Below are positions 39,149 through 50,620 of a stretch of 64,000 nt of DNA, piece by piece (within the stretch, counting starts at the first letter, position 1; each line of letters starts with the position of its first letter). The translations under genes and the position numbers were made by a program. The notes below the pieces were generated by a model. It ran no database searches and was not told where the DNA came from. It worked only from the letters and a program-made list of their open reading frames with translations. The stretch is from contig NC_045138.2 in NCBI RefSeq assembly GCF_008831285.2, positions 1,871,143 through 1,935,142 on the forward strand. The letters run 5' to 3'. The DNA comes from Nymphaea colorata. Its lineage: Eukaryota; Streptophyta; Magnoliopsida; Nymphaeales; Nymphaeaceae.

Positions 39149-39321
39149 AGGTCGTTTGATAGATGTACCATAGGACAAAGCAGAGAAGACGTCATGTCTA
39201 TCATACTACTGTTCAGTCCATCCTGCCGATATTGTTCTTTGTCTATTGTTTGACAGTTGTAGGAACAAACACCATGTTCCTTATGTTCAACATTTGTTTT
39301 ATCTTTAAATGTTTATCTTTA

Positions 39322-39399
<78 letters not shown>

Positions 39400-40640
39400 A
39401 GAGAGAAAGAGATCATCAATTCATTAAAAAAATAATTTTTGCTATTTATATAAAAGCAATTACATTGTTCGTGAATTATCAACTCTTCATAATTGCATGC
39501 ATAAATATAAAGAACCTTCTAGCTGCTTCCCTATACTCTAAATAGTGGTCTCCCCACTCCTATACTCTTTCTTTCTATATAATAGTACTTTGTACAGTTG
39601 CCATCAAGAATCTCTTCATCATTTCAGTTCACCTCGCAAACTCAATTTGGGCCATATATTTGCTTCCTGGGAACCATAAAAGTTGAGCATTTGCATGTTA
39701 ATTTAATATTAGAAGGTGAAATATAGATAAATGAAGGGGGAAAATAGCACATCAAAGAAATAACATATCATCTAAAGTATATTTCTATCAAGCGTTGAAC
39801 AATCTTCTGCAAACTCCAAGACATAAACATTTCTATCGAAAAGAAAAAGGAAGAGACTGACATTTCATCGACCAATTTATTGGTTATGATGTGCACATAA
39901 ATGAAAGCATATTGAACAGTCCCAAGACTGACATTTCATCGAACAATTTAACGATTATGCTATGCCCATAGATGAAAGCGTATTGAACAGTCCTCGTTGA
40001 GCTCAATCATGCTACAAATCATGCAAATGAGTGAGAGAACTATCTTAAGAAAAGTGCCATTTGGCAAGCTTAGACATAAGGGAGTGTGAGAAAGATGTTT
40101 TGGTCGAATATGGTGGAATTCAGAAGCAAGTTCATGAACATATTCAATGGTCCCATTTGACAGCATTTTGTTTTTGGATTCCTTATTCTGTGCACAGAAA
40201 ATTCCAGAAGATGATTTTTTTTTTTCATGGACATGGAACCACCTCACTCTTTCTGATTATGTTTCCCTACTGACTATGCCTTTGAGCAGAAAAAAAACTC
40301 TTTTCCCTACCGAGCTCTGAACTTGTAGTGCAGGTCTAGAAATAAGAGTGCGCCTTAAAAGTATGAACCAAGACCAGCAAAAAAAACTTACGATTTTGAA
40401 ATCGTATCTGTGCAGGTTCCACTATATGTCTTGAGATCAAGCTACCACTATTAGTTTAAGTGCTTCCTGAAAATTAATTTTCAGTAACTGTATGGATTAT
40501 TTCCATATAATACCAAAATAATTCGGTTTCCATGCCCAATCTCCACAACTAATATCTTCTCAATTTCATGATGCAACATATCATAACCAATTTAGTCCAA
40601 ATAAGGTCCTGTCTCAAATAAGGTAATTAGTAGGCCCTTA
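39149..40640. other. Right part of unit A, non-coding
   Basis: This holds a (AT)n(AG)n microsatellite and spacer that aligns imperfectly with 47,240-48,466 and 55,269-55,470 of unit B. The site 40,418-40,425 (TCCACTAT) is the empty form of the hAT-like insertion site of unit B. The junction to unit B is at 40,620-40,641. No gene is seen. Confidence 0.6.
39325..39396. repeat. (AT)n(AG)n compound microsatellite
   Basis: About 41 bp AT followed by about 32 bp AG. The corresponding part of unit B (about 47,400-47,510) lacks it and carries different sequence. Confidence 0.95.
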
Positions 40641-41219
40641 TATAAGGGAAGTTGATGAAAGGTTAAGTTGTAAATATAAAAGCTAAGCTGTCTTTTCAAG
40701 AGTCCCAATTACCCTTCAAACCAGGAGAGACAAAAGAAAGATATAAGAAAACAAACAAATGAGTTTCTTTGAAATGAAACCGTTTGTCTCCTTTACAGAG
40801 TATTTCAAGTTCTCAAAAAATAACTTGGCTTCTATCTTTTCAACTTGATTTATACTGTCAGGTCTAGATGATTTATATCAAAGCTTGGTATACAAAAGTT
40901 TGGTAGCTGCCTCTTTTCAATATATGAAAAATTAAACGTAATTTGTTTTTGTAACAGATGAGATGTGGTTATTATTATCTACCTCCCTCTCTGCATAATA
41001 AATGATAAATATCTAAGCGAGATTCAAGCTTTGTTTTGCCTAACCTATTCTGCGATCAAAAATAGAAATTTTTGCCAGCAACAAAAGATTGAACCAATAA
41101 TTGATTCGGTGTTAGGCACCAAGAAAGTTTCAAGTCCATTCATTCTCCTGCATCTTTGTGTTAGTGATAGAGCCACAAGGTGTAAACAAGATAAGCCATC
41201 CACGGTCCACCAATAATCT

Positions 41220-41221
<2 letters not shown>

Positions 41222-41293
<72 letters not shown>
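41222..41293. repeat. (AT)n(AG)n compound microsatellite, unit B
   Basis: About 40 bp AT and 33 bp AG, the counterpart of 32,800-32,869 with altered repeat numbers. Confidence 0.95.
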
Positions 41294-41301
<8 letters not shown>

Positions 41302-41667
41302 TTTTGTCATAGATTTTTTTAGGAATTTGATATATTTTAATATTGTTAATGCTCATAAAATCTTATGGAGACATCAAATATTAACCAGCAATCCTATTTC
41401 CAAATGCACAATGGAGCAGCTAATTAGCATGTCATGACAAACAAATAATTGAAGCTAGTGTTGTAAAAATCAAACTTAAATTTAGGACGACTGGAATCGA
41501 TTCGACTCATCGGCCAATAAAATAGCGCCAAATGTAATAAATTATTGATTATTTCTTGCTCTTGGAATAACTTTAAAGTTGCTATACAATAATAATAATA
41601 ATTGTAACAATAATAATATTTTTATTCATAGTTGATTCAGCTGATCAATCATTGAATCGACAGCCTA

Positions 41668-41967
41668 TGTCATGGGCACACTTTTTTCGTCCGGTGTGGC
41701 CTGACAATAGCTCCTTCACCTTAAGCCTAAAGGTGCTCAAGAGTGTGCAGATGAGTTGAGAATAATGAGTGCACTTAGGAATCAAAGATCGCAAGGAAAT
41801 GGAAAGATGCTCTTGCAATTGACATCGATTGCATTTATCCCAAAAGCGATGCAAGCAAAGATGTTTGGAAAGAAATTTCAACTTTACTTACATAGGATAA
41901 CCGAAACCTCTTACAAAAATTCAAATGCCGAACCCCACTGGGGCTGGTGGGAGCGTACTCCATTACA
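41668..41967 (-). repeat. Solo LTR-like repeat, unit B
   Basis: An exact-offset (8,422) counterpart of 33,246-33,545, about 300 bp and practically identical. Confidence 0.55.
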
Positions 41968-43059
41968 GGTAAACAAAAGCATAAACCAAAGACATTATAA
42001 GCAAAAAGGAAAGTAAGCAACCGGAGAACACCTAACTAGTTCAATTTAATTTTTGATTTTCATCATCACTTTGAGACATGCATTTTAGTTTCTTTGGTGC
42101 GTCTAAAACACACTTACCTGATCGGTGTAAAAATGGACGCACTAAGGTGCCCTTGATAGAGAAGAGAAATTACCATTAATTTATTCGGAAACAATCTTTT
42201 TTGGAATCTGGGAGTAGGCCATAGTCTCCTCCTCTTTCAGGGTTTATGGCTGCATTGTGACGTAAGAAGCATGACACCTGTCAACTACAGTGTTGTGCAT
42301 CAAGTTGATAGGATCTAGACCTAGTTTTGATATAGCAGCTTCTCAGACGAATCTGAGCCTGGATTTCACAAGTTAGTTTAGCAGAAAGGCGATCTGAAAT
42401 CCAAACTGGGATCTTATTTTAGGACAAGACGAAACGTGGGCGGATCTCGTCCATAGGTCTCAAGCCCAATCAAACTGTGCGGGGTCCAAATATGGATTCA
42501 ATGGTGCTGGCAAGGGCTCAGGTTGTTTGAAGAGTTGTGGCTCTGGGTCCGAGAGTGAGACGATCCATCCTAGGGGTTCAACCGGGTTTTTGTTGGGGAT
42601 AAGTTTTTTTTAGCTGTATCAGATTCAATAGCAATTTACAAAGGAGATTGCCCACTCTCACAGGTCTGCATATAGGGCTGAGCATTGGGCTGGGCTGCTC
42701 AAGGCCTGGGCTTGACTTTAATTAAAAAAATAAAATAAAATATATAAATTTAATATATTGAATACTGAGAAGTGAAAAAATATATAAAAATATAATAAAA
42801 ACTTCCTCTTCTCCCACTTACTTGGCCACACAATGTTCCAAAGGCCATCATAACTTACGTATACAGGTAGCTTTTGAGTATCAATTTGCTCCATGGATTT
42901 AGAATATTGCCGAACACCAACAAAATTTTCCGAACACTTGGAGGCGGCCGCCGCCATGATTGATGGTGTTTGCCTTTTTCATGTTATGAGAAGCAGTGTG
43001 GGGACACCACGCTTATCTTTGGAGCAACTTGTGTTTGTCGTGCTGCTATATCAAAACTC

Positions 43060-43068
43060 TATTTAAAG
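43060..43068 (+). promoter_or_regulatory. TATA box candidate, BURP gene B
   Basis: TATTTAAAG sits in the same place as in copy A, about 85 bp before the ATG. The flanking promoter is nearly identical to that of copy A, so similar expression is expected. Confidence 0.6.
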
Positions 43069-43151
43069 AGGGAGAGCTCCCTTTTACCTTCACATCTCAG
43101 CATCAGATCAAGCTCTGTTCTGTGATCTTGAAAAGCTTCATAATCATAATC

Positions 43152-43387
43152 ATGTCCAAGCTCATACTCCTTTTCCTCCTCGTCGCACAAGTAATTCTCT
43201 CGCAGCGACCTCTCTCTCGCATTCTTTCTTGAACATGTGGCATGTAAACAGCACTTTTCATGTTCAACTCTTATGGGTATTATGCTTTGGTTGGTCTTAA
43301 GAGTATGGATTAAGGGTGTAATCCTCCGGAGTTTTAGGACGACAGGGTTTGTGGTTCTCTCCTTCCCCACCCCCCAACATCCCCGGC

Positions 43388-43431
<44 letters not shown>

Positions 43432-44165
43432 TACAATAGTGTGGCAGCTTATATGCACTTTTTTAAAGCTCATATGATGTGGATGAGGAAGACTGTACCA
43501 GAAACTGATAAAAATTTTCTGATTCCAATTATGGCCCGCTGAGCTTGAATAGATCTGCAAGAAACATCTTTGTATTCCTTTAATATTGGTCATAAAACTG
43601 AACCTTCGACTACGTCGTCTACTTTCATCCAGCCTTACAGAGTCTTCATTTTGTCAACTCATGATGAAGTCAGATTTTCCTTTTTTTTTTTTTTCTTTTC
43701 CTTCCAGCATTTTCGACATTTCAAGTCCATTTGTGTGCGTGTAGGGTGTGCAATATATATATATATATATATCAAGTACCTTGTTGGGATAGAGAATTTT
43801 GTCTTGCAGAATTTGTTAAGAAATTCTCATGTATCTTTCCTTGTTCATGCTGACAAAATTTTAAACTGGGGACATGAAGTAGCTTCTCATGCTGATGGCC
43901 ATATATTTAACTTATGGATTAAAAATGTCCTTCCACATTCTTCTTGATTTGCTGCCTAATTTTGTGATGCATGTGCTGCAGTTTGCTGAGACGAGTATTG
44001 GTTCGGCTTTCAGTCCCTCGAGCTACTGGAAGAGTGTATTGCCGAATACTTTCATGCCAGATGCCCTTCAGTCCTTATTGCCTGAAGGTACTTGGTTGAT
44101 CCCGAGAGCTAATTGTATTGCCGAATACTTTCGACTGCATAGTTTTTCTTTTCTCCCACTTTAAG

Positions 44166-44217
<52 letters not shown>

Positions 44218-45030
44218 GCCAGATCAAATTCTTATCCTTCTTCAAATTGTGAAATATGAACTGCAGATACTAGACCTCGTTATGGAGGCAAGTGGGTCGT
44301 AGACTCCGGGATATGCTTGATCAATTATATAATTATTTGTCGTCCTCCCAAAGGCCTCTTCTTGTTGGAGAAGGATCTAAAGCCGAGCATGACCATGGAC
44401 ATAAGTTTTCTCGCGGCTAATATCAACTCGGAACAGAAGCTGCCGACCTTCCTCCCACGCCAGGCAGCAGAAGCACTGCCTTTCTCAACCTCCTCCTTCC
44501 CCACCATCCTCCGACGCTTCTCCCTGAGCCCACACTCCCCCCAAGCATCTGCCATGAAAGTGACCCTCGACCTGTGCGAGTCGCCCGCCATTAAAGGGGA
44601 GACGAGGTTCTGCGCCACCTCGCTGGAGTCCATGGTCGACTTCGCCACCACCCAGCTCGGAACCAACAACCTCCGCGTCCTCTCCACCTTGGTTCACCAA
44701 GAGAACAAGACCGAGCAGCAGCTTGACCAGTCGTATGTGGTTCGGCCTGGGATCGTGAAGATGGAGTCCCAAGTCGCAGTGGCGTGCCACCTCATGTCAT
44801 ATCCTTACGCAGTCTTCTACTGTCACAAGACCATGGACACCAAGAGCTTCGTTGTTCCATTAATGGCGGAAGAAGGTGGGAGCAGAGTGGACGCAGCGGT
44901 TGTGTGCCATGACGATACATCGCACTGGGACCCCAGACATGCCAGCTTTAAGGTGCTAGGAGTAGAGCCTGGGACCGCATCCATCTGCCATTTCCTTCCT
45001 CCCAACCATTTTCTGTGGGTCTCGAAGTGA
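43152..45030 (+). CDS. BURP-domain protein, copy B
   Basis: Exons 43,152-43,190, 43,982-44,087 and 44,267-45,030 (TGA) encode 302 aa with the same intron positions and phases as copy A. The signal peptide start, the SYWKSVLPNTFMPDAL segment, the FLLEKDL opening and all four Cys-His pairs are intact. Compared with copy A, I see two changes: His to Gln in MESxVAVACH and Asp to Gly in AEExGS. Both lie outside the Cys-His pairs. The promoter, introns and 3' flank are duplicated too, so both copies should be expressed unless silenced by nearby transposons. The downstream flank of this copy has received the hAT/copia insertion about 3.4 kb away. Confidence 0.93.
44167..44215. repeat. (AT)n microsatellite in BURP-B intron 2
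   Basis: About 49 bp of AT, the shorter counterpart of 35,744-35,800. Confidence 0.95.
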
Positions 45031-45282
45031 GCGGCCATGGCTGTCCACCGCAAAGAATATCAGTGCTGATGGTGATGGGGAGAAGATACTCCTCCGCATT
45101 TGCATGGTCATGGTACTGGTACATTTGGTTATAGTGTGTCTCTAGCTTTGTTAATGGATCTTTTAGATACGGACCTAAAATAAAGGCCACTTGTTTGGTC
45201 CTTTGTCGGTTAGTCTTGTGAAGCTTATTTAAATAAATCTGTATGAACTAAAAAGTTCTAACATTGTCAATGTCATTATCAG

Positions 45283-47238
45283 TGTCTCACGGGATCATTT
45301 TCTTAGACCTGTGTGGCCCGGCGATATCTTCTTCGTCTTATGCTTAAAGGGACTCAAGAGTGTATGGATAACTTAAAAATAGCAGTGCAAACAAAAATAA
45401 AAAATTGCAAAGAAATGGAAGGATGTTCTTGCAATGGCCTTAGATTATTTTTATTACAAGAGCGATGTAAACTATGCCTCTTACAAGAATTAAAATGTTC
45501 ACCCCAAAGACAAAATCTAGTATATATCTTGGGACCGGTTACAGGTAAACAAAAGCATAAACCTTTCCTTTTCTTTGATTAGCCGCTCCCGAAAACAAAC
45601 AAAGAACAACTTAGATTATAAGCAAAAAGGAAAGTAAGCAAAACAGTTTTTTGCATACGAGAACATGCTCACCCCTTCAAAACATGTGTTGTCCTCTGCA
45701 CCAATTGTTGCATGGTAGGTCAAGACGTCCTTTGGGTGTCGTTGCTTCAACCTGAAGGCATACTCCCATGTCGGCTGCTCTTCGCCAACTCACTTCATCA
45801 AATACCTTTTGGGCTCTCCAAGATAGCGGATTTTGTGTCGAAGAATATGCTCCATCTGTTGGTCCATCGTTCGCTTCGTTGATGGTTGCTTTTTGTAGGA
45901 TTGGCTCCCCCTGTCGGTCCATTGTTCGTTTCGTTGATGATGACGCTCTTTATAGGGTCAGCTCTCGCTGCAGCCTGCTCCTCTCCAGGTCTTCTCTATC
46001 GACATAGAAAGGCTTCAGATTGTACATATGGAACACCAAATATACTTTAAAGTTTGGTAGTATATCTAACTTGTACACCAATTTCCTGATCTTTTTTATT
46101 ATTATGAGATGTCATTCGTACTTTCGTGTCGGGACAGAGTGTCTCCATACGGTATGGGTACAACTTAACGAGGACCTGGTCTATGATTTTGAACTCTACA
46201 TGTCGCCGCTTCTTGTCAGACCACTTATTCAGCTTTTTGGTCGCTTTGTGTAAGAATGTTCTTGCTAACTCCATGTGCTTCTGTCCATCTATGACAAACT
46301 TGTAGGAAAAAATTGACCTTCTCTTTCTTGGGCAGCAAGGATGTGTGGATCAATGGCTGTTGTTCAATAGCTATCTCGAAAAAACTAGGATCTGAAGACT
46401 CATTTTTTGTAAGTTGCAGTAGAATTGAGCTACATCTAACAATTTCACGAAATTTTTTCAATTTCACGTTCACAAAGTGCCCTAAGTATTTGTAGCTCTA
46501 ATAATAATGTGCTCAGTCTGGCCATTTATCTATACACGAGAGCTTGTTCAAAACAAAGAGTTCGAGCCCAACAATCGAAATATTCCACGCTAAAACTTGT
46601 CTGTGAAGCGAGCATTACAGCCACTGACAATGCTTTTCAGCACGCCGCAATACTTTACTATGTTCTTTACGAACATCTCCACCGTCTTTTCTGCAGGGCA
46701 CTCTTTTGAGGTTGAAATGAAAGTAGCATATTTGGAATTTGTCCATTGAGCTTCCATTCCTCCATTGGTCCCACTCGTCACATATTTCTTCTGTTCACGA
46801 GTCTGTACTACCTTCGCTATTGAATTTGTTTCGTCTGCAGCCATGCTGCTACAGATAGCAGCCAACCGTGGGATAGCTCAACACCGACTTAGCTCTTCAC
46901 ACCCCACTGTGATAGATGATCAAACTTAGCTCTGATACCGGTTGTCACGGGCTTACTTTCTTCGGCCCGTGCTGCTCAGTGATAATTCCTTCACTGTAAG
47001 CCTAAATGGACTCAAGAGTGTGCGAATAACTTGAAAATAATGAGTGCTTGTGGAAATGCTTTTGCAATGGGTATAGATTGCATTTATCACAAGATTGATG
47101 TAAGCAAAGAGGCTTGGAAAGAAATCTCAACTTTGCTACGTAAGATGGTCGATGCCTCTTACAAAGATTCAAATGTCGACTGTCTCAAACACATAATCCC
47201 CAACATATATTAGGGCCGGTGGGAGGGTGCTTCCTTAG
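45283..47238 (-). mobile_element. Decayed Ty3/gypsy element, unit B
   Basis: The duplicated counterpart of the unit A remnant. LTR-like ends start at 45,283 and 46,943, and the primer-binding site GCTCTGATACCG is at 46,929-46,940 (one mismatch, at a different base from copy A). Relative to copy A it lost about 330 bp around 46,735-46,746. This fuses a gag-proximal piece with the integrase core in one short minus-strand frame (46,590-46,865). There is no coding capacity. Confidence 0.72.
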
Positions 47239-48458
47239 AGGTCGTTTGATAGATGTATCATAAGATAGAATAGACAAGACGTCCTGTCTATCACACTACT
47301 GTTCTGTCCATCCTGTCGATGTTGTTGTCAATGTTGTTCTCTGTCTATTGTTTGACAGTTTTAAGAACAAACACCATGTTCCTTATATTCAGCATTTGTT
47401 TTTTCTTTATTTATATTGTTTGTCTTGTTTGTCCTGTCCAATGTTTGTTTTTTGGAGTCTCTTGTTCCATTATAAGATTACTCAAAGGAAGTGCTATATA
47501 TATATATTTGCTATTTATATAAAAGCAATTACATTGTTCATGAATTATCAACTCTTCATAATTGCATGCATAAATATAAACAACCTTCTAGCTGTTTCCC
47601 TATACTCTAAATAGTGGTCTCCCCATTCCTATACTCTTTCTTTCTATCTAATAGTACTTTGTACAGTTGCCATCAAGAATCTGCTCATCATTTCCGTTCA
47701 CCTTGTAAACTCGATTTGGGCCATCTAGTTGCTTACCATAAAAGTTGAGCATTTTGCATATTAATTTAATATTAGAAGGTGAAAATAGCTCATCAAAGAA
47801 ATAACGTATCATCTAAAGTAATTTTCTATCAAGCGTGAACAATCTTCTGCATACTCCAAGATATAAACATTTCTACCGAAAAGAAAAAGGAAGAGACTGA
47901 CATTTTATCAAACAATTTAATGGTTATGCTGTGCACATAGATGAAAGCGTATTGAACAGTCCCAAGACTGACATTTCATCGAACAATTTAATGGTTTTGT
48001 TATGCACATAGATGAAAGCGTATTGAACAGTCCTCGTTGAGCTCAATCATGCTACAAATCATGCAAATGAGTGAGAGAACTATCTTAAGAAAAATGTCAT
48101 TTGGCTAGCTTAGACATAAGGGAGTGTGAGAAAGATGTTTTGGTCGAATCTGGTGGAATTTAGTGGCAAGTTCATGGACATATTCAATGGTGCCATTTGA
48201 CAGCTTTTTGTTTTAGGATTCCTTATTCTGTGCACAGAAAATTCCAGAAGATAATTTTTTTTTTCATGGACATGGAACCACCTCACTCTTTTTTATTATG
48301 TTTCCCTACTGACTATGCCTTTGAGCAGGAAAATAACTTTTTTCCCTATCGAGCTCTGAACTTGTAGTGCAGGTCTAGAAATAAGAGTGTGCCTTAAAAG
48401 TATGAACCAAGACCAGCAAAAAAAGCTTACTGTGTTTTGAAATCGTATCTATGCATGT
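47239..48458. other. Right part of unit B, non-coding
   Basis: Spacer aligning with about 39,150-40,417 of unit A at lower identity. It contains a duplicated GACATTTCATCGAACAATTT-type block (also seen near 39,930). No gene is seen. Confidence 0.5.
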
Positions 48459-48884
48459 TCCACTATTAGTGGAACCTGCATAGATACTATGTCACCAGGG
48501 TGCGGCAGAAATGGACCCACACCCACGTCGACACGACGCGGGTGCTGGTGCAACCCAGATTCGCACCTAAACCGCACCTACTCATGAGCTCGCACCCAAA
48601 CCGCACCGGTAACGAGAGAGGGCGGTAGGGAGAGGGAGAGAGTGCGGGAGAAAGGGACACGATTTGGGGGAAATGGAGAGCAATGGTGAGGGGACTGAAC
48701 GCGAGAGGAAGAGAGGGCGAGTGAGGAGTGCGGGAGGAAGAGAGGTGCAGATAGAGAGGGCTCCAGCGAGGGGAAAACAGATGCTCACCTGTGTCGATGC
48801 TCACCTGTGGAAGAGGGCAACAAAGAGGGAGATAGAGAGGAAGACGGGGAAGAGGAAGATGCTCACCTATGTCGATGCTCACCT

Positions 48885-49084
48885 TGTTAAATGTTATGCA
48901 AATCTAGTCGATATAGGCAAGTTGAATCTCTCCAAAGATTTCACCGTTGTAAAATCCCTCTTTTCTTTCCTTTTTATGAGGATGAGATAATGCTTGGACG
49001 TTATGCTCACTCTTGTATAAATATTGTATTTTGATTACCATACAATTAATCAATTTTTAGTTTTCTTGCGCCCATTGTTTATCA
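48885..49084 (+). repeat. 5' LTR of the copia element
   Basis: 200 bp, TG...CA ends, with a TATAAATA motif near 49,016 that may be its promoter. It differs from the 3' LTR at seven positions by my count (about 3.5%), mostly transitions. Confidence 0.95.
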
Positions 49085-49096
49085 TGGTATCAGAGC
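49085..49096 (+). other. Primer-binding site of the copia element
   Basis: TGGTATCAGAGC, directly after the 5' LTR, is the standard complement of the 3' end of initiator Met tRNA in plant LTR elements. Confidence 0.93.
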
Positions 49097-49872
49097 CTGG
49101 TCGAAGTCGACCGGGGCAAGCGCGGGCAGCATCTGCTCGTGCTTGATCTTCCGCAGCACCAGAGGATTCTGCAACGGAAGTCTTGCTGGTGTTTCCTTGC
49201 AGCAGAAACCCTTCTGTTCAACAGAAATCCTGCGCGCAGCCCCTGTTCTTCTGTTTACCACCACCGATGCCGGCAACCGTTGGCCTCCATAGTGCTCAAG
49301 CAGCACCCTCTGTTCGTTCTGGTTCCAACGAGCCCAAGCTCGACCGGAACCGACGCCTGAGTCGGTCGGAAACTCCAGATTTCTGGCCGCCTTCCCTGCA
49401 TTGTTTTTCTTCTTCACAAACCACTGCCTGCCAACTTCAGAAATTTGCCGTTATTTCCACTGACCATCTCTCACCCTGAGACTGAACAGGAATCATCGTC
49501 TCTCTGTTGTGCTTCCAACGGTCCGTTGCTCGACCGATTCCGACACCGGTGCTGGCCGGAATCGCAATTTTTCCGGCCGCTTGTCCCTTTTTCCCCTGTT
49601 TTTGGGCGACCCTTATTTCCCCTGTTTTGGGTGAGACGTTTTTAACGGCTGTTGCTGCGTCCTTGCTTCAGCCGACCTCATTACAAGACAACAGAATCGC
49701 CTCTGCTTCCTCCTCTCTGCCTCGTTTTTTCTCTCCGATTTTGGAAAAACGCCCAATTTCAGGCGACAGAGGAGAAGATCCCCTTAGAAACTGAACAGGC
49801 CATTCCAGCCACAGGCAGGCCACCGATCGAGGGGGACGCGAACAGATCTGAGTACCTCTCTAATCTGAGCTA

Positions 49873-50620
49873 ATGGACCAGAAGCAGAGTCCGGCCGGTG
49901 TGGACGAAGGAGTGTCATCTCAACACGCATATGACGAAGACAATCCCTTTTATCTCCATCATTCAGACAATCCTGGTACAGTTCTTGTTTCCCAACCCTT
50001 AACTGGAGAAAACTATGAAGTTTGGCGTCGTGCTATGACAATGGCTTTGGCAGCTAAGAACAAACTTGGTTTTGTCGATGGTTCTATTCCTAAACCAACA
50101 TCTCCTAAATCTCTTGTTGTTTCTTGGGAGCGATGCAACAATATGGTTTTGTCTTGGCTGCTGAATTCTCTTCATAAAACCTTGTCGTCAATAATGGTTT
50201 ATGCTAACAACACAGCGCATGTTTGGACTGAGCTTAAAATTCGGTTTTCTCAGTCCAATGCTCCTAGACTTTATCATATACAAATGCAGATTATTAACTG
50301 CAAACAATTGCAGTCCTCCATTGGTGTTTATTATACTCAACTTAAATCTCTATGGGATGAGTATGATTCATATGTTATTTTGCCTACATGTGATTGTGGT
50401 GCCATGCGATAAGTTAAGGAGATATATGAACAACAACGTTTGCTTGAATTTTTAATGGGGCTCAATGAAAGCTACAGTGCTATTCGCAGCCAAATTCTTC
50501 TTATGGAGCCAACGCCTTCTATTCCACGTGCTTATTCTTTGCTTGTTCAAGAAGAGCATCAACGAGAAGTCCACGTTTCTCTACCATCTGAAAGTATTTC
50601 TGCTGCAGCCATTCAACGAC
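49873..50620 (+). pseudogene. Copia gag, broken
   Basis: The frame opens with ATG at 49,873 and shows the plant copia gag N-terminus (DNPFYLHHSDNPGTVLVSQP, then GENYEVWRRAM). A TAA at 50,410-50,412 stops it after 179 codons. The same frame then continues with typical gag sequence (LLEFLMGLN) to about 50,620, where a single-base loss in an A run shifts the frame into pol. About 780 bp of leader separate it from the primer-binding site. Confidence 0.88.

Larger units (their letters stand above)
32220..40640 (+). repeat. BURP tandem duplication, unit A (8.42 kb)
   Basis: The unit starts at TATAAGGGAAGTTGATG (32,220) and is repeated head to tail from 40,641 (offset about 8,421). It contains a solo LTR-like repeat, BURP gene A and a gypsy remnant. 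Up to about 38,320 the two units are almost identical apart from microsatellite and homopolymer length. From about 38,654 to 40,619 they still align but with clearly more substitutions and indels. Confidence 0.93.
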
